A stretch of DNA of 64,000 bases from Trissonchulus latispiculum. Taxonomy: Eukaryota > Nematoda > Enoplea > Enoplida > Ironidae. Below the pieces are notes generated by a model, which did not search any database, was not told the DNA's origin, and saw only the letters and a program-made list of their open reading frames with translations. Made by a program: the position numbers and the translations under genes. The stretch is taken from the NCBI GenBank assembly GCA_030248195.1, contig JASAND010006366.1, positions 1-64,000 on the forward strand, written 5' to 3'. This document shows, piece by piece, positions 44,801-55,583 of the stretch; the stretch's first letter is position 1; each line of letters starts with the position of its first letter.

Positions 44801-47800
44801 AGAATTGGTGCATATAGATTTCCGCATAATCTCGCAATAGAGACAACGATAACGAGAGTCTGGCCGAAAACTGTCTTGAGATTTGTTTTCAGCAAACTCT
44901 GAAACTTCCTGTACTACATATACAACGTTTCAGGAAAATCGTAGAAAAAACTTTGGTTTGTTCCTCTTAGACTGTTGTTTTACCAATGTTGTTTACCCCT
45001 TGGAAGCTTAAATTTTTAAATTTTGCTGCAGATTGGCCAATAATTTGTTGAAATGCATCTGTGCTAAATTTCAGCAAAATCGTTTACAAACTGGAAGTTA
45101 CACAGAGGGATTCGTTCACTTTCCTAATACCGGCAGCCTGCATTGGAGATGAAATCAAAATGTTCATTAATGAATGAAACCGATTATTAATAATTAATGA
45201 AATGAATAAATATCTTCATTTCTAGTCCTATAGTCATTTTGTTTAAAATTTTTCAAAGTTTTCAAAGTCCTAGTCCTAGTCCTTTTTGGAAGTTTCTTTT
45301 TCAAAATTCTCAAATGGTGAAAAGTTGGAAAGGATTGAGAAAGGAAATTTTATTATTTTAGCACTATTCACGCATGCATGCAGAGTAAATTTTAACTCTG
45401 CCAGTTTTAACTCTTTTAACTTTTATTTTTAACCCTGCAGAGTTAAGATTTAAAAACAAGAAGAGTTAAATTTAACAATGCGCATTCATGGAGAGGGTTA
45501 GAAAAACTTCCTCTCATCTATTCTACTCTTCCCATTCGCGAAAAGGACCTTAGTACACAGTAGAGTCGCAAAAGTGGTCATTTTTACTGGAATCAGGGCA
45601 TCAAAATGAAAACGAACATTTTTAAAAAGCATTGAGCTATTTCTAACGGTTTAAAGTTAGTATATATATAAGCCAGAACGGTTGCCAGTTTAATGGAATT
45701 AGTTTATTCAAACTGAAGTTCAAGACAATTTTGGTTTATTTAAACTTGTTCTATTGCACATTTTACCACCTCAAATTTGCTATTTGCCAACACCAAAGTT
45801 TATTGCGAAAACTGGAGCTTTCACCGAAGACTAATTCTGCAGTTTTGAGACTTCATGTAAAGATCGAAGGTTTATGATTGAATAGTGTATCCGAAATTTC
45901 ACTAGTTGCATATAATGAGGTGAATCGTGAATGCACTCGTTGTAAGCATCAAATTATATGTAGATCTTTTTCCAACTCCAAACATCGACAAAATTATATA
46001 TTGGGTTTCAAAAACACGGCATAGATGTATCTGTAATATTTCTTGCCAAACCTGCCGCTGCTTTAATGCAGAAAACATGAATACTTTGAACCCGCAAGAT
46101 AGAGGATCGCGAGAAATTAACAAAGTTCTTGGTCAATTGTCAAACAAAATAAATATGAGAACCAGCTAATTAGTGCCTGTGGCATGCCGTGAATGCTCAA
46201 ATCCTATACGGTTGAACAAAATATTACCATGGTACACAGGATGAGTTTAGGATTCAAACATTTTACATATTCATTACACTTTTTGACACATTTTAACACT
46301 ATTAAACATAGGGGTGAAAATTCATTACTTTTTACACGTAAATTAATAACCTTAAGCATATAACAACGTTGGGTCATAATGTTTTGATCCAATTTATATA
46401 AAAAAATTAAAAAATTTTGAATTATAAGCGTTTTATAAAAATCTCAATTGGAACCGGAACCGGAAGCTAGAACCGGAACCGGAACCGGAACCGGAACCGG
46501 AACCGGAACCGGTGCTCTGGAACCGGAACCGGAACCGGTTTCAAAAATCGGAACCGGTCCGAGCACTACTTTAGAACACTAAGTATTGGTTTCCCGGAAT
46601 CCGATTTGCGGGAGTGCTGGTCCGCTAATCGTATCGTTCAGAGGATGTTGTGACACGCTTCCACTGCAGAATGACGAATGTATATTCTAATTCTACTCTT
46701 ACTTTTAGATGTTATACATATATGTCAAAGTTGTTCTAAGATCTTGCCGCCAGCCACAACAATCTTCCTCACTGTTGTTGCGGAAAGCCAAGCGCTGCTA
46801 AGATTTATTGCTGGGCGTCGTTGCATAAAGCTTTCAACAGTTTAGCGGTTTAGTGCTAGACTGTTAACTTTTATGCAAGGGGGCCCTCCCTGGGGTCGGT
46901 GAGTCTGCACGAGTTATTTTCTAACATTATTATACAAATTGATCACTGTCAGTGCCTGGAAAGTTGGAAACTTACACAAAATCAGAAAAGGCATGATAAA
47001 CACCATTTGAATAAATGGATATCCACAAAGCAAAAGGGTTCCCAGGGCGGAAGAAACGGCCATCAAAGCGTTCACAATGGACATGAATCCCAACCACGGT
47101 TTGGACTCAACCCAGTCAAAGGTCAAACTGCTGATCACACAGAAAAGACTCAGAGCCAAGAGTAAGAAGGGAAGATAAGGGAGGACAGCCCTTCCGGTTC
47201 GATCTATTTCACGACTCCAGCTTAGTGACGTCATATACGTAATTTCGGTTTCCGGAATCTGAATGGTTTTTGCAAACTCTTCAAACTGTTCCAGCCACAT
47301 GTAGTTGATGTATCGTCTTTCCGGAGTAAAGTCACTGTTTAGCACAAAGGACAGACGTAACACCAGCGCACTAACCAGCATATTTCTAGGATTAAGCGTT
47401 ACTCCTCCGAAATACTCAAAATTATTAATGGTCTCATTTTGAACCACCATATAGGGATAGCCCATGGCACGAGGACTGGCTTCAAAACCCAGACCATCTG
47501 TAAACAGAGGGTGCTGACGGCACCTACCATTTTCAGTCTTTCGGCAGACATTTTCCCAATTGAGGGGAATAGTTCCAAAATAAACGAGCAAACCTCTAAC
47601 GTCCGCGGTAATTTTTCTAGCCGCATTGAGAACTGGAGGTAGTAAAACATTCCGAGCTGGTGATAGATCCCTAATGTTGATATAGGCTTCGGCGTGAACG
47701 TTTGCATAGGAGTCTCTTAAGGTGTTTCTGGCTGGAAATAATTTCCTCAGTCTCCGTAGCTGTGCAAGCGAATCGATGCTTTCAGGCAGAAATAGCTCAA

Positions 47801-47969
47801 TCGTATCATGTGAGCCATTTTGGAGTACATCGTAATGGAAGTAAATGCCACAGGAAAGGCCGGCTGCCACAATCACGGGTATAATTACAAATGGAAGTGG
47901 CCACTTTGCCACCACTCGACTGAAGTCTTTGAAAAATTGAACGACCGAGCGATGAAATTGGCATACCAT
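35835..47969 (-). CDS. Patched domain-containing (PTCHD/PTR-like) membrane protein, 4 coding exons
   Basis: Exons in coding order are 47969-46976, 41593-41414, 39515-39360 and 38137-35835. The sum is 3,633 nt, 1,210 residues plus TAA, with all three junctions GT-AG in phase 1. TM1 is near residues 24-44, then a large extracellular loop with Cys residues and N-glycosylation sequons (e.g. NET). The sterol-sensing domain spans TM2-TM6 (about 262-460), including FLMINSWRMSHPLRSVEDR. A second loop follows, then TM7-TM12 with GFSAD in TM10 (about 750-754), the RND-type GxxxD motif. A Ser/Pro-rich cytoplasmic tail of about 370 residues ends at 1210. In TM4 the usual GVDD reads SCDN (334-337). Patched-related proteins move sterols or lipids and act in Hedgehog-type signalling or cuticle and vesicle trafficking; which applies here cannot be told. 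It is closer to PTCHD/nematode PTR proteins than to PTCH1. The start is the first ATG after an acceptor-like AG at 47989-47990; a longer N-terminus is not excluded. A likely poly(A) signal is at 35723-35728. Confidence 0.93.
38452..39299. mobile_element. PIF/Harbinger-like MITE D (GTGCTTTGTGCTT-rich)
   Basis: Ends AGCCCAGTTCATACTT and AAGTATGAACCGGGCT, with TAA on both sides (38449-38451 and 39300-39302). Subterminal arrays of GTGCTTT (left) and AAAGCAC (right). It fills most of intron 3 of the patched-related gene and ends 60 bp from an exon. Confidence 0.85.
39951..41388. mobile_element. hAT-like GGCCCG-rich element with nested foldback
   Basis: Ends CAGAGTTGTATGCGGGCC and its inverse, flanked by a perfect CTACATGA (39943-39950 and 41389-41396). 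GGGCCGCGGG-type arrays sit at both ends. A foldback (40318-40904) is inside. It ends 25 bp from an exon of the patched-related gene and fills most of that intron. Confidence 0.9.
40318..40904. mobile_element. Foldback element nested in 39951-41388
   Basis: Arms GGTCTTATCGCGATTACC...CTCAAAATCCTTAAA and their inverse, homologous to 15438-15977. Central blocks CGACCCCGAAAACC and CTTCAGATTCG are shared with that copy. TSD unclear. Confidence 0.8.
41646..42749. mobile_element. TTAA-flanked element with about 140-bp TIRs
   Basis: TTAAGGGGGGGGG at 41646 and CCCCCCCTTAA ending at 42749. The arms carry inverted CGACTTTGTCCGA, GCATGGGTGTGGTCAAAAAA and GCCTTCCAGCCATGT. No transposase. It starts 53 bp from an exon of the patched-related gene. 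Confidence 0.82.
43365..43485. repeat. TCTCGGCAATGCAA tandem repeats
   Basis: About seven irregular copies of CTCGGCAATGCAA or variants. Confidence 0.75.
43541..43917. mobile_element. hAT-like MITE with GTGGCATT TSD
   Basis: Ends CATAGGATAACGTGGGG and CCCCGTGTTAATGTATG (imperfect TIR), flanked by GTGGCATT (43533-43540 and 43918-43925). Inside, GGGTAGACCCC-type repeats and inverted GCTAAAAATT blocks. Confidence 0.78.
44110..44182 (+). tRNA. tRNA-Phe(GAA): tRNA-Phe, anticodon GAA
   Basis: A complete 73-nt cloverleaf. The acceptor stem is GCCGAAA/TTTCGGC (7 of 7 pairs) with discriminator A. The D stem is GCTC/GAGC; the anticodon stem TTAGA/TCTAA has loop CTGAAGA and GAA at 44143-44145. The variable loop is AGGTC and the T stem CCTGG/CCGGG has loop TTCGATC. 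There is no intron and CCA is not encoded. A T4 Pol III stop lies at 44185-44188. The gene is antisense within intron 1 of the patched-related gene, 155 bp left of a hAT-like insertion. It looks functional and nuclear-encoded. Confidence 0.98.
44345..46568. mobile_element. hAT-like element with GGAACC-repeat ends, 2.2 kb
   Basis: Ends TAGTGCTCGGAACGGTTCC and CCGGTCCGAGCACTA, flanked by a perfect CTTTAGAA (44337-44344 and 46569-46576). GGAACC arrays are subterminal at both ends. The interior is AT-rich, with no transposase motif seen. Flanking DNA resembles the CAAGAGTACATAAT MITE family, so it is probably nested in a decayed copy of it. Confidence 0.88.
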
Positions 47970-47988
47970 GATAAAAGTCAACTAATAC

Positions 47989-49218
47989 CTAATGACTGGC
48001 AAAATATATTAGCCATTTAACAGTAATCCAAAACAAGAAAAAAGATGACATTTTTGTCTACCAAAGTTCCTTGGCATATGGCATGCAGATATATAAATCA
48101 TATTTTGCTGATTTCAAAACAAAAACACTTTAGGCACAAAAAAGAATGACGACAAGTTCAGATCCCATTAGCCGAATTTCCATTAACATCACTAAAAATT
48201 TGCATAATAAACAGATATTTTTCAACATGTTACAAAATAACCTTATTTTCACAACAAAACGAAAGAAAAATAGAGGAAAAGCAATAGAATATAAAAGACG
48301 GTAGTTTAGCTCCACTTGCTGCATTACAATCTGTAACTGTAACTGAAAAATCAAAAACGTTAGTAACATTGACGGAAGTTATAAGACAGGAAGGAAAACG
48401 GCTTAATTTGGAAAGCTCTAATATGACAATTCTGACAGCAGTGAAATGTGAGTAAAGATTTCAAGGGCACCAGTCAAAGTTTATAATTCAATGCGAACAC
48501 AGTGCAATTTAGTTACGAGAAAGACTGGTGATCGAACCATATACACAGAAATTTTAGTTTCTTTATTCCCTCGTGTGCAGTACCATGAACAGCGCAAATT
48601 TATGAAACTCCATTTTCGAATTTTATTAAAATCTCCCCAATAATACCAAAATTGAAGGGGAAATGGCCGTCATTTGAAATTACTGCGTTATTTTAGCAAC
48701 TTTAGGGGAGTAGTAGACTTCAAAAGAAGGTCAGTGAGTAATTTCTTTTCAAAGACTATTGGCGTATATCATAGACACACGCTATAACAAAAAAAGGACT
48801 TTAGGACCACCCATGTACATTTGTATTATTTTAGACCCATTAAGTCAAAGGTAGCAGCACATATGCCCAAAAGCGAACTTGTGCAACAAACAGTTGATCC
48901 CTAATTAACTTGTTCCTGTCTGCCAAATCAAATGACCCACGGGCAGCACATACCTATTCCCGGGGCGGAACGTGGCAGGCCGACATCTAGTACCTGACTG
49001 GCAACAACCTGGGCAGCCAACGCCGGCTAATTCTTGCGCAGACACAGGGAGGAAGCCTACCACAAGCGCAGTCGATGACCTGTGCTTCTCACCGCAGATC
49101 AGAGTAGGGTAGCGAGAAACCGAGATTACCATTCGGGATTGGCGCAAAGGCTTATCACATGACATAAAAACACAGTTTGATTGGTTAATCCTTATTTTAA
49201 CTCGAGATAACCTCGAGC
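47989..49218. other. Intergenic, upstream of the patched-related gene
   Basis: The promoter of the patched-related gene should lie here but no TATA was recognised. 48905-49150 is GC-richer and looks like an old SINE-type insertion. No gene recognised. Confidence 0.45.
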
Positions 49219-50347
49219 TTAAGGGGGGGGTCACTTTGGTCAAAAATCGATAGTCACGGATTTCGCTCATTTTCACACATAATATGCCCCATATGTTCTC
49301 AAAAATAACTTTGAATATTAGCGTTCGAAATCAAACTGTGACAGAGTTATTCAGGTTCAAAGTCGGAAACCTTGAAAATTCCGGTGATGAGCCCTGCAAG
49401 GTCAGGTGGAGATCAAACGCGACCGAAAACAGGGTTAACCGATGCACCAAATTAAAGCCTTTACTAAGGTAATATTTAAGTGCAAACGTGGCTCAAAGCC
49501 AGCTATCCAGGCGTTCATAATGCATACTTGAGTGCTGCACTGACCTAACCTTGTAGGGCTGCCCAGTATAACTTTAACTCGTTTTATCTTGCACAGACAA
49601 CATTTTAGACCCATGATTGTATGAGAAAAGTTGCTCCTCGTTCCATTAGCTATCGATTGATACCCATTTTGTCTATATTTGGAAAAATTTTAATATTGAC
49701 ATTTTTCACCTATAAAGATCAAAGGTGCCGCCACAGCAGCATGTTCAAAATTGACGCATTTGTTTTGGCCACATTATGTGACAGACATAGATATATTAAT
49801 TAATCTGCCAAGTTTGGTGATTTTTACCACGTAATGAGTGAGAAATTATCAAAAGAACGTGAAAATTATGAAAAATGGCCATTTTTAGCAAAATTTGCTG
49901 TTTTTGTGGCAAGTTTTTTGAGCTTACTATGGATGATAGAAACATGCGAGTACTTTTAGAAGACGTGGTTTTATGCGTACAGTGCAGCTATCTATTGGCC
50001 GTTTCTGTAGCTTTTGCCAATCGTTCAGGACAAGCAAAAGATTACCGTAGGTCTGTTTTTCATGGTCCAAAAATGGCCGATTTTCCAAAATTCTGACTTT
50101 AAAAATTCGGTAACCCTTCCATGCGATGGCAGGAGAGGTAGGTATGTACATATGGCGGGGAAGGTATGTACACGAGGGCATCAGGTGTGTACATTGTCCG
50201 AAAATGTATGTACAGTTCGTATCATACGTGGTAGGAAAGTATGTAAGTATGTACACATCCTCCGAGAGGAGAGGGAGAGGCACCCCCCCCCCAGTTTTTC
50301 ACATTAAAAAGTCACATTCAGCGAAACCCATGTATATGTGTATATGT

Positions 50348-51159
50348 GTGTACAGTGTGAGCGATGTCACGAACGATGTCATGGCGGGACACATGTATGT
50401 ATATGTGTATATGTGTGTACAGTGTGAGCGATGTCACGAACGATGCCATGGCGGGACACATGTATATAATATATATGTGTATATGTGTGTACAGTGTGAG
50501 CGATGTCACGAACGATGTCATGGCGGGTCACATGTATGTATATGTGTATATGTGTGTACAGTGTGAACGATGTCACGAACGATGTCATGGCGGGATACAT
50601 GTATGTAAATGTGTATGTGTGTGTACAGTGTGAGCGATGTCACGAACGATGTCATGGCGGGACACATGTATGTATATGTGTATATGTGTGTACAGTGTGA
50701 GCGATGTCACGAACGATGTCATGGCGGGACACATGTATGTATATGTGTATATGTGTGTACAGTGTGAGCGATGTCACGAACGATGTCATGGCGGGACACA
50801 TGTATGTATATATATGTGTATATGTGTGTACAGTGTGAGCGATGTCACGAACGATGTCATGGCGGGACACATGTATGTATATGTGTATATGTGTGTGTAC
50901 AGTGTGAGCGATGTCATGGCGGGACACATGTATGTATATGTGTGTACAGTGTGAGCGATGTCACGAACGATGTCATGGCGGGACACATGTATGTATATGT
51001 GTATATGTGTGTACAGTGTGAGCGATGTCACGAACGATGTCATGGCGGGACGCATGTATGTGTAGATGTGTGTACAGTGTGAACGATGTCACGGGGGCAC
51101 ACATGTATGTGTATGTGTGTACAGTGTGAGCGATGTCACGAACGATGTCATGGCGGGAC
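50348..51159. repeat. 67-bp tandem satellite, first block
   Basis: Unit GTACAGTGTGAGCGATGTCA, CGAACGATGTCATGGCGGGA, CACATGTATGTATATGTG. About 12 copies, some shortened (e.g. near 50905 and 51080). It continues at 51551. Confidence 0.95.
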
Positions 51160-51550
51160 CATACCTGAACGGGAGGTCAAATTTCACTGACCCTTGTGGA
51201 AGCAAATTTGGGTACCCCTTGTGAGAGCGATTTTTCTTAGGGGTACTTTTGAAAGCGATTTTTAAGCTATTTTTGCCATTTTTTAGCAAAAAACAGCAAT
51301 TTTTTAACTAAAACATTTTTTCCGGACGTTTTTCAGCTAAAAATAGTAATTTTAAGTGAAAAAGTCCGGCGAAGCCGGAAAATTTTTGGAAATTTTAGTC
51401 GTAAAACCTATGTTTTGGGCAATTTTCTTACCCCTTGTGGCCAATTTTCTTACCCCTTGTGGGAGCAATTTCGCGACCCCTTGTGGACGACTTCGCCGTG
51501 GGGGGGGGGGAATTTCCCCCCCCCCTTTCCCCCCCCCTTGTCCACCTGTG
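51160..51550. mobile_element. hAT-like MITE inserted in the 67-bp satellite
   Basis: It interrupts the array between duplicated GGCGGGAC (51152-51159 and 51551-51558). Left end CATACCTGAACGGG, right end CCACCTGTG; the TIR is weak. Palindrome CCGGCGAAGCCGG at 51366-51378 and repeated CCCCTTGTGG blocks. Confidence 0.8.
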
Positions 51551-51803
51551 GGCGGGACACATGTATGTATATGTGTATATGTGTGTACAGTGTGAGCGAT
51601 GTCACGAACGATGTCATGGCGGGACACATGTATGTATATGTGTATATGTGTGTACAGTGTGAGCGATGTCATGGCGGGACACATGTATGTATATGTGTGT
51701 ACAGTGTGAGCGATGTCACGAACGATGTCATGGCGGGACCAATGTATGTATATGTGTATGTGTACAGTTTGAGCGATGTCACGAACGATGTCATGGGGAA
51801 CCC

Positions 51804-51808
<5 letters not shown>
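51551..51808. repeat. 67-bp tandem satellite, second block
   Basis: Four units in phase with the first block, ending in a TA run at 51811. Confidence 0.93.
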
Positions 51809-51845
<37 letters not shown>

Positions 51846-52196
51846 ATATATTATTGCCTATGCGAGATATATGTTCAACATTGCGTATGCACGTGGGCGT
51901 GCCTATCCGAGGTATCCTCGGATAAGCATCCTCGGATAGTTAACATAGGGAATGCACGTGGGACTGCCTATCCGAGGTTACCTCGGATAGTGATCTCGGA
52001 TAGTAATGCCTATGCGAGGTAAAAAATTATTTTTTAATTACTAATTAGCTTAATTAATTAGACTGAGCTTATGCTAAAAAAATGGCTTAGGCTTAGACGT
52101 GTAAAAGCACGCTCTCGGTAAGCCTAACACGCTCTCGGTAAGCCTAGGCGCTGCCGCGGAGGAACGCGTTATTTGGGCGTCCTCGCTTAGGGGGAA

Positions 52197-52201
<5 letters not shown>

Positions 52202-52264
<63 letters not shown>
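52202..52264. repeat. (TA)n microsatellite
   Basis: About 63 bp of TA. A direct duplication of ACGCTCTCGGTAAGCCTA lies just before it (52110-52146). Confidence 0.93.
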
Positions 52265-52269
<5 letters not shown>

Positions 52270-52640
52270 CGTTTTGCCATCGCATGGATTATCTACCAAA
52301 AATTCGCCAAAAATCCAATACTGAACAGAATCGCTTCATAGGAGATAGCTGCACTCTACAATATGTCCTTAATGGTTCTGAAAAGGATTCAGAGTTCTGA
52401 CTCTTATACAGCGAAAAATTTTTCTGCCACAAACTTTTTAACCTAACTTTTTCATTTTCCTATGTTTAACACTTAACACATGTCGAGGCCACCTTTGAGG
52501 GCGTGTACAGAATGATAGAAGCAATATTTCGCAAAACGCTCTTGTCTTGTTTCGCGGACCCATGGGGACTACAAAATATGTGAAAATGAGCAAAATCGGA
52601 GATGGTCGAAAAATCGGCAAAAAAGTGACCCCCCCCTTAA

Positions 52641-53920
52641 GCTGTAGATCGGATAATAACGAACTAATTTTGGTTGGAGCAGCAAATATATAATCTCTAA
52701 GTCACAGTTAGAGATAAGCTACAGCTAATTCAATCCTGAACTTGACGATTATCTCTAGCCTAAGCTTGAGATGATCTTGATGTTGGTGCAAAAGGGCGTA
52801 ATTTTTGAAGAATTAAAATTTTACGCTAAATTTTAATCCTTCAAAAATTAATTAAAAAGTTTTAAAGGCCTAAATTAAAATTCTAATTCCAACATGCCGC
52901 AGGTTAACATTCAGTGTAATTTTAATGTAAAATTTGTCCAGATTCATTAATGTTTATCGAGAATTTTTTTGTCAAGGTGCTCAGCATTTGTTAGGCTCTC
53001 ACTGAGGCCTATGGAATGCTGCCCTCGGTGGTCCGTTTTGAAAGATGGACAAGAGACGGAGGGGCGAAGGTAAGGATAGAGAACTTGACCCCCAAGCAGT
53101 TCTGACGTACGGTTATTTCAGTCGCCCCCAGGGCAACCTCTGTTGTGCCTGCCAACAGAGGTCGCCCCCCGCAGATCAACAGCGACTAAGATGGCGGAAG
53201 TCTATCACACCACTCGGAAGGGTAAAAGGGAGAAAAAGATTGGCTGCAGGAAGGAGTCGGATGGTAGGCCGAGAACTCAGACAGGAAAGTTGGAACAACG
53301 GACAAGGAGTATCTAAAAGTAATCGTGTAATAAACTGGAATTTATCCCTGATTGATACGCAGAAACAAACACAGAGGGACCTTTTTCACCCTCCACGTCT
53401 GCAACCATACTCAATCAAGGCGTTCATTTAAAATAAGGATGAGCATGTTAAATGCTCCATAGACCCAGAGGGACCTTTCCCCTTCCATCACGAAATTTAA
53501 AAGCCCATGTTGATCAGCCTAAATAAGATTAACTTTAATTAAATTGGCTTAAAGTATATAATTGACTATTGCAAATTGCATAATCGCTTAGGCTTAGCTT
53601 TGTCTCCGGGAGTGAAACTACCCTTGTGATACACTGTAAGTCCAAATTGGGCCCTTGTCAAGCTTAACATGTAAGTATACATAGACCCCGATCCCCCGTG
53701 TTACTCATATTACTTTTACTTATTATTACTTATTTTTACTTATATTCCTTATATACTTATATTACTTATTTTTATTTATTGTCCTTCTGTCATTTTAAAG
53801 GATTCCAGTCCAGCGCTGTGTTAATTGATATAAGGAGCTTGAACATTGCCACAGACCGGGCACAAACGTGATAAATACCTACATAATAACCTTTGATTGA
53901 ATCTCCACCGCCGTTTGGTG
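52641..53920. other. Intergenic, no gene recognised
   Basis: 52980-53430 is GC-richer, with an open + frame of 128 codons (53045-53431). Its composition (Arg/Gln-rich, no domain) argues for an old retroelement or SINE rather than a gene. TTACTTATT repeats near 53700-53780. Confidence 0.4.
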
Positions 53921-53924
53921 GGTG

Positions 53925-54190
53925 GTATAATGGCAAAAGGTGATCGTCTTGCCAAGGGCTTTCATTCGATACCAAGCTTGACCAATTTTGAAGGCTTTCA
54001 TTTTTGACCCCCACTGGACCCGCTGGGGTGGAGTACCCACCCACCGGGCGATGGGACCATTTTTGTGGGTGGTATAACAAAAGTTGTTCGCCTCGCCAAA
54101 GGGCTTTCATTTGATACCAAACTGACAGGTTTGGAAAACTTGACCCCCACCGGACCCCGGACCCGCAGGCCCTGGGGCTGGGGGTCAAAG
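53925..54190. repeat. Degenerate tandem pair, about 135-bp unit
   Basis: GGTGGTATAA...AAGGGCTTTCATT.GATACCAA...TTGACCCCCAC occurs twice, directly before hairpin-ended repeat copy 3. Confidence 0.75.
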
Positions 54191-54204
54191 GTCACATCCA
54201 GCTA

Positions 54205-55381
54205 CTTCGGCAGTATGCTCATCGTTTTCAGCGACTCCGTATGGGTACCACCAAAGGGCCGAAAAACGCCATTTATAGTGACTTTTAGGTCATTTCTAGT
54301 GAAAATGGGACTTTGAACCTTTTCGTCAAAACAGGTGAAAAAATGCAAAGTATGAGCTCATCTCCTGAACATGGCGAAATTAAAAATCCCCCTCCGTACT
54401 TTGGGGGCATAGTTCGAACTATTTAAATAAAATAAACCAAACCTATCTAGCTGCTGCCTGCTAGCCTGTGAAAAAGTTGATTTCGACCGAAGTGCCAAAA
54501 TAGCGTAAGTTCGACTTTGGGGTCTTGGCAGTTGGCACAGAGCCAAAGTTGGCCGAGTGCTAAAATGACCTTCGTTTGGTAGCATGGGGGATGTCTACCA
54601 ACATACAATAGTAGCATTGGACCAAAATGCCCACACCGTTCCAACACTTCGCTAGAAAATGCACTTCCAATTAGCGTTATTAACTGAGAAAAAACCGCAC
54701 GGTCACTCACTATCGCCAAGTGCAAAAATTTGAAGTTTCGAATTCGAACCAAATTATGGTGATACTTGTAGTACTACTCGAGTACTTTAAGATGGTAACA
54801 TTTTTACCCCTCCCGGACCTCTAATTAGCTGGCACCAGGCCAACACGGTCTCCAGGAGGCAGCGCTGACGTAGTGTTGTTTCAGTAGCCGATGTTAGTTT
54901 CAGTTTCAGTTTCAGTCGGTGGTTCGAAATAATTTCAGTTTCGGTTTCAGTTTCAGTCGGCGGACCAGAATAGTTTCAGTTTAAGTTTCAGTCGGCAATG
55001 TAAAATAATTTCAGTTTCAGGTTTAGTTTCAGTCGGAGTTTCAGTTTCAGTTCGCTTTAAAAACAACGGTTTCCAGCTCTCTGAGTTAATATAAAACACA
55101 ATTTAATGGTTATTCAGCCTCTCTTGTAGCAATGTTAACAGAATCGAAGCTCAAAACCTTAAAAATTTCAAGATTTAAGGAAAGCCTGAAACTAGTTTCA
55201 GTCTAAGTTTCAGTCTTTTACCCAATATATGTAGTTTCAGTCGGCTGTCTAAAAATGTTTCAGTTTCAGTTTCAGGTCTCTTCTCAAAGTAGTTTCAGTT
55301 TCAGTGACTGAAACATCACTACGCAGACGCCTTTACTTACACGCATATTATGTAGGGGCGCTTTCGCGCCCCTACATAATA
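54205..55381. repeat. Hairpin-ended repeat, copy 3
   Basis: It begins near TGCTCATCGTTTTCAGCGAC and GGGCCGAAAAACGCC. It ends in a perfect 16-bp stem TATTATGTAGGGGCGC with loop TTTC (55346-55381). A 451-bp hAT-like MITE (54871-55321) interrupts it; without that its length is close to the copies at 6895 and 31335. Confidence 0.6.
54871..55321. mobile_element. hAT-like MITE made largely of TTTCAG repeats
   Basis: Ends TAGTGTTGTTTCAGT and ACTGAAACATCACTA. Flanks CGCTGACG and CGCAGACG match at 7 of 8. Runs of TTTCAG hexamers with CGG spacers make up most of it. Confidence 0.82.
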
Positions 55382-55583
55382 CGTATAATGACTGTTAGCT
55401 AAGTAGCTTTGAGTAAAGCTAGCTAGTTTTGTTTCCTCTTTCGATTTTCGATGAGAAAAATAGTAGTTTCCTAACCGTTTGCGACTCGAAGGTAGGTACG
55501 CTGGCTACGCTACTAAACATATTATAACCAGTATTAAAATCTTACTTTACTTTACATAAATAAAGCATATTATATAATCACAA

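Larger units (their letters stand above)
49219..52640. mobile_element. TTAA-flanked element carrying a 67-bp satellite
   Basis: TTAAGGGGGGGGTCACTTT at 49219 and AAAGTGACCCCCCCCTTAA ending at 52640, each next to a GC dinucleotide of an imperfect palindromic target. The interior holds unique DNA (49260-50330), a satellite broken by a hAT-like MITE, TATCCGAGG repeats (51900-52020) and TA runs. No transposase seen. Confidence 0.78.

Noticed and set aside
50348..51808. CRISPR-like spaced repeats
   Set aside because: The units are contiguous without unique spacers, and the genome is eukaryotic.
50126..51939. Overlapping Cys/His-rich open frames in the 67-bp array (ERCHERCHGG repeats, zinc-knuckle-like)
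   Set aside because: The unit is open in several frames on both strands (67 bp is not a multiple of 3). The array lies in a transposon and there is no splice or start context.
53045..53431. 128-codon + frame as a gene
   Set aside because: No domain, no splice context, and Arg/Gln-rich composition in a GC-rich repeat-like patch.
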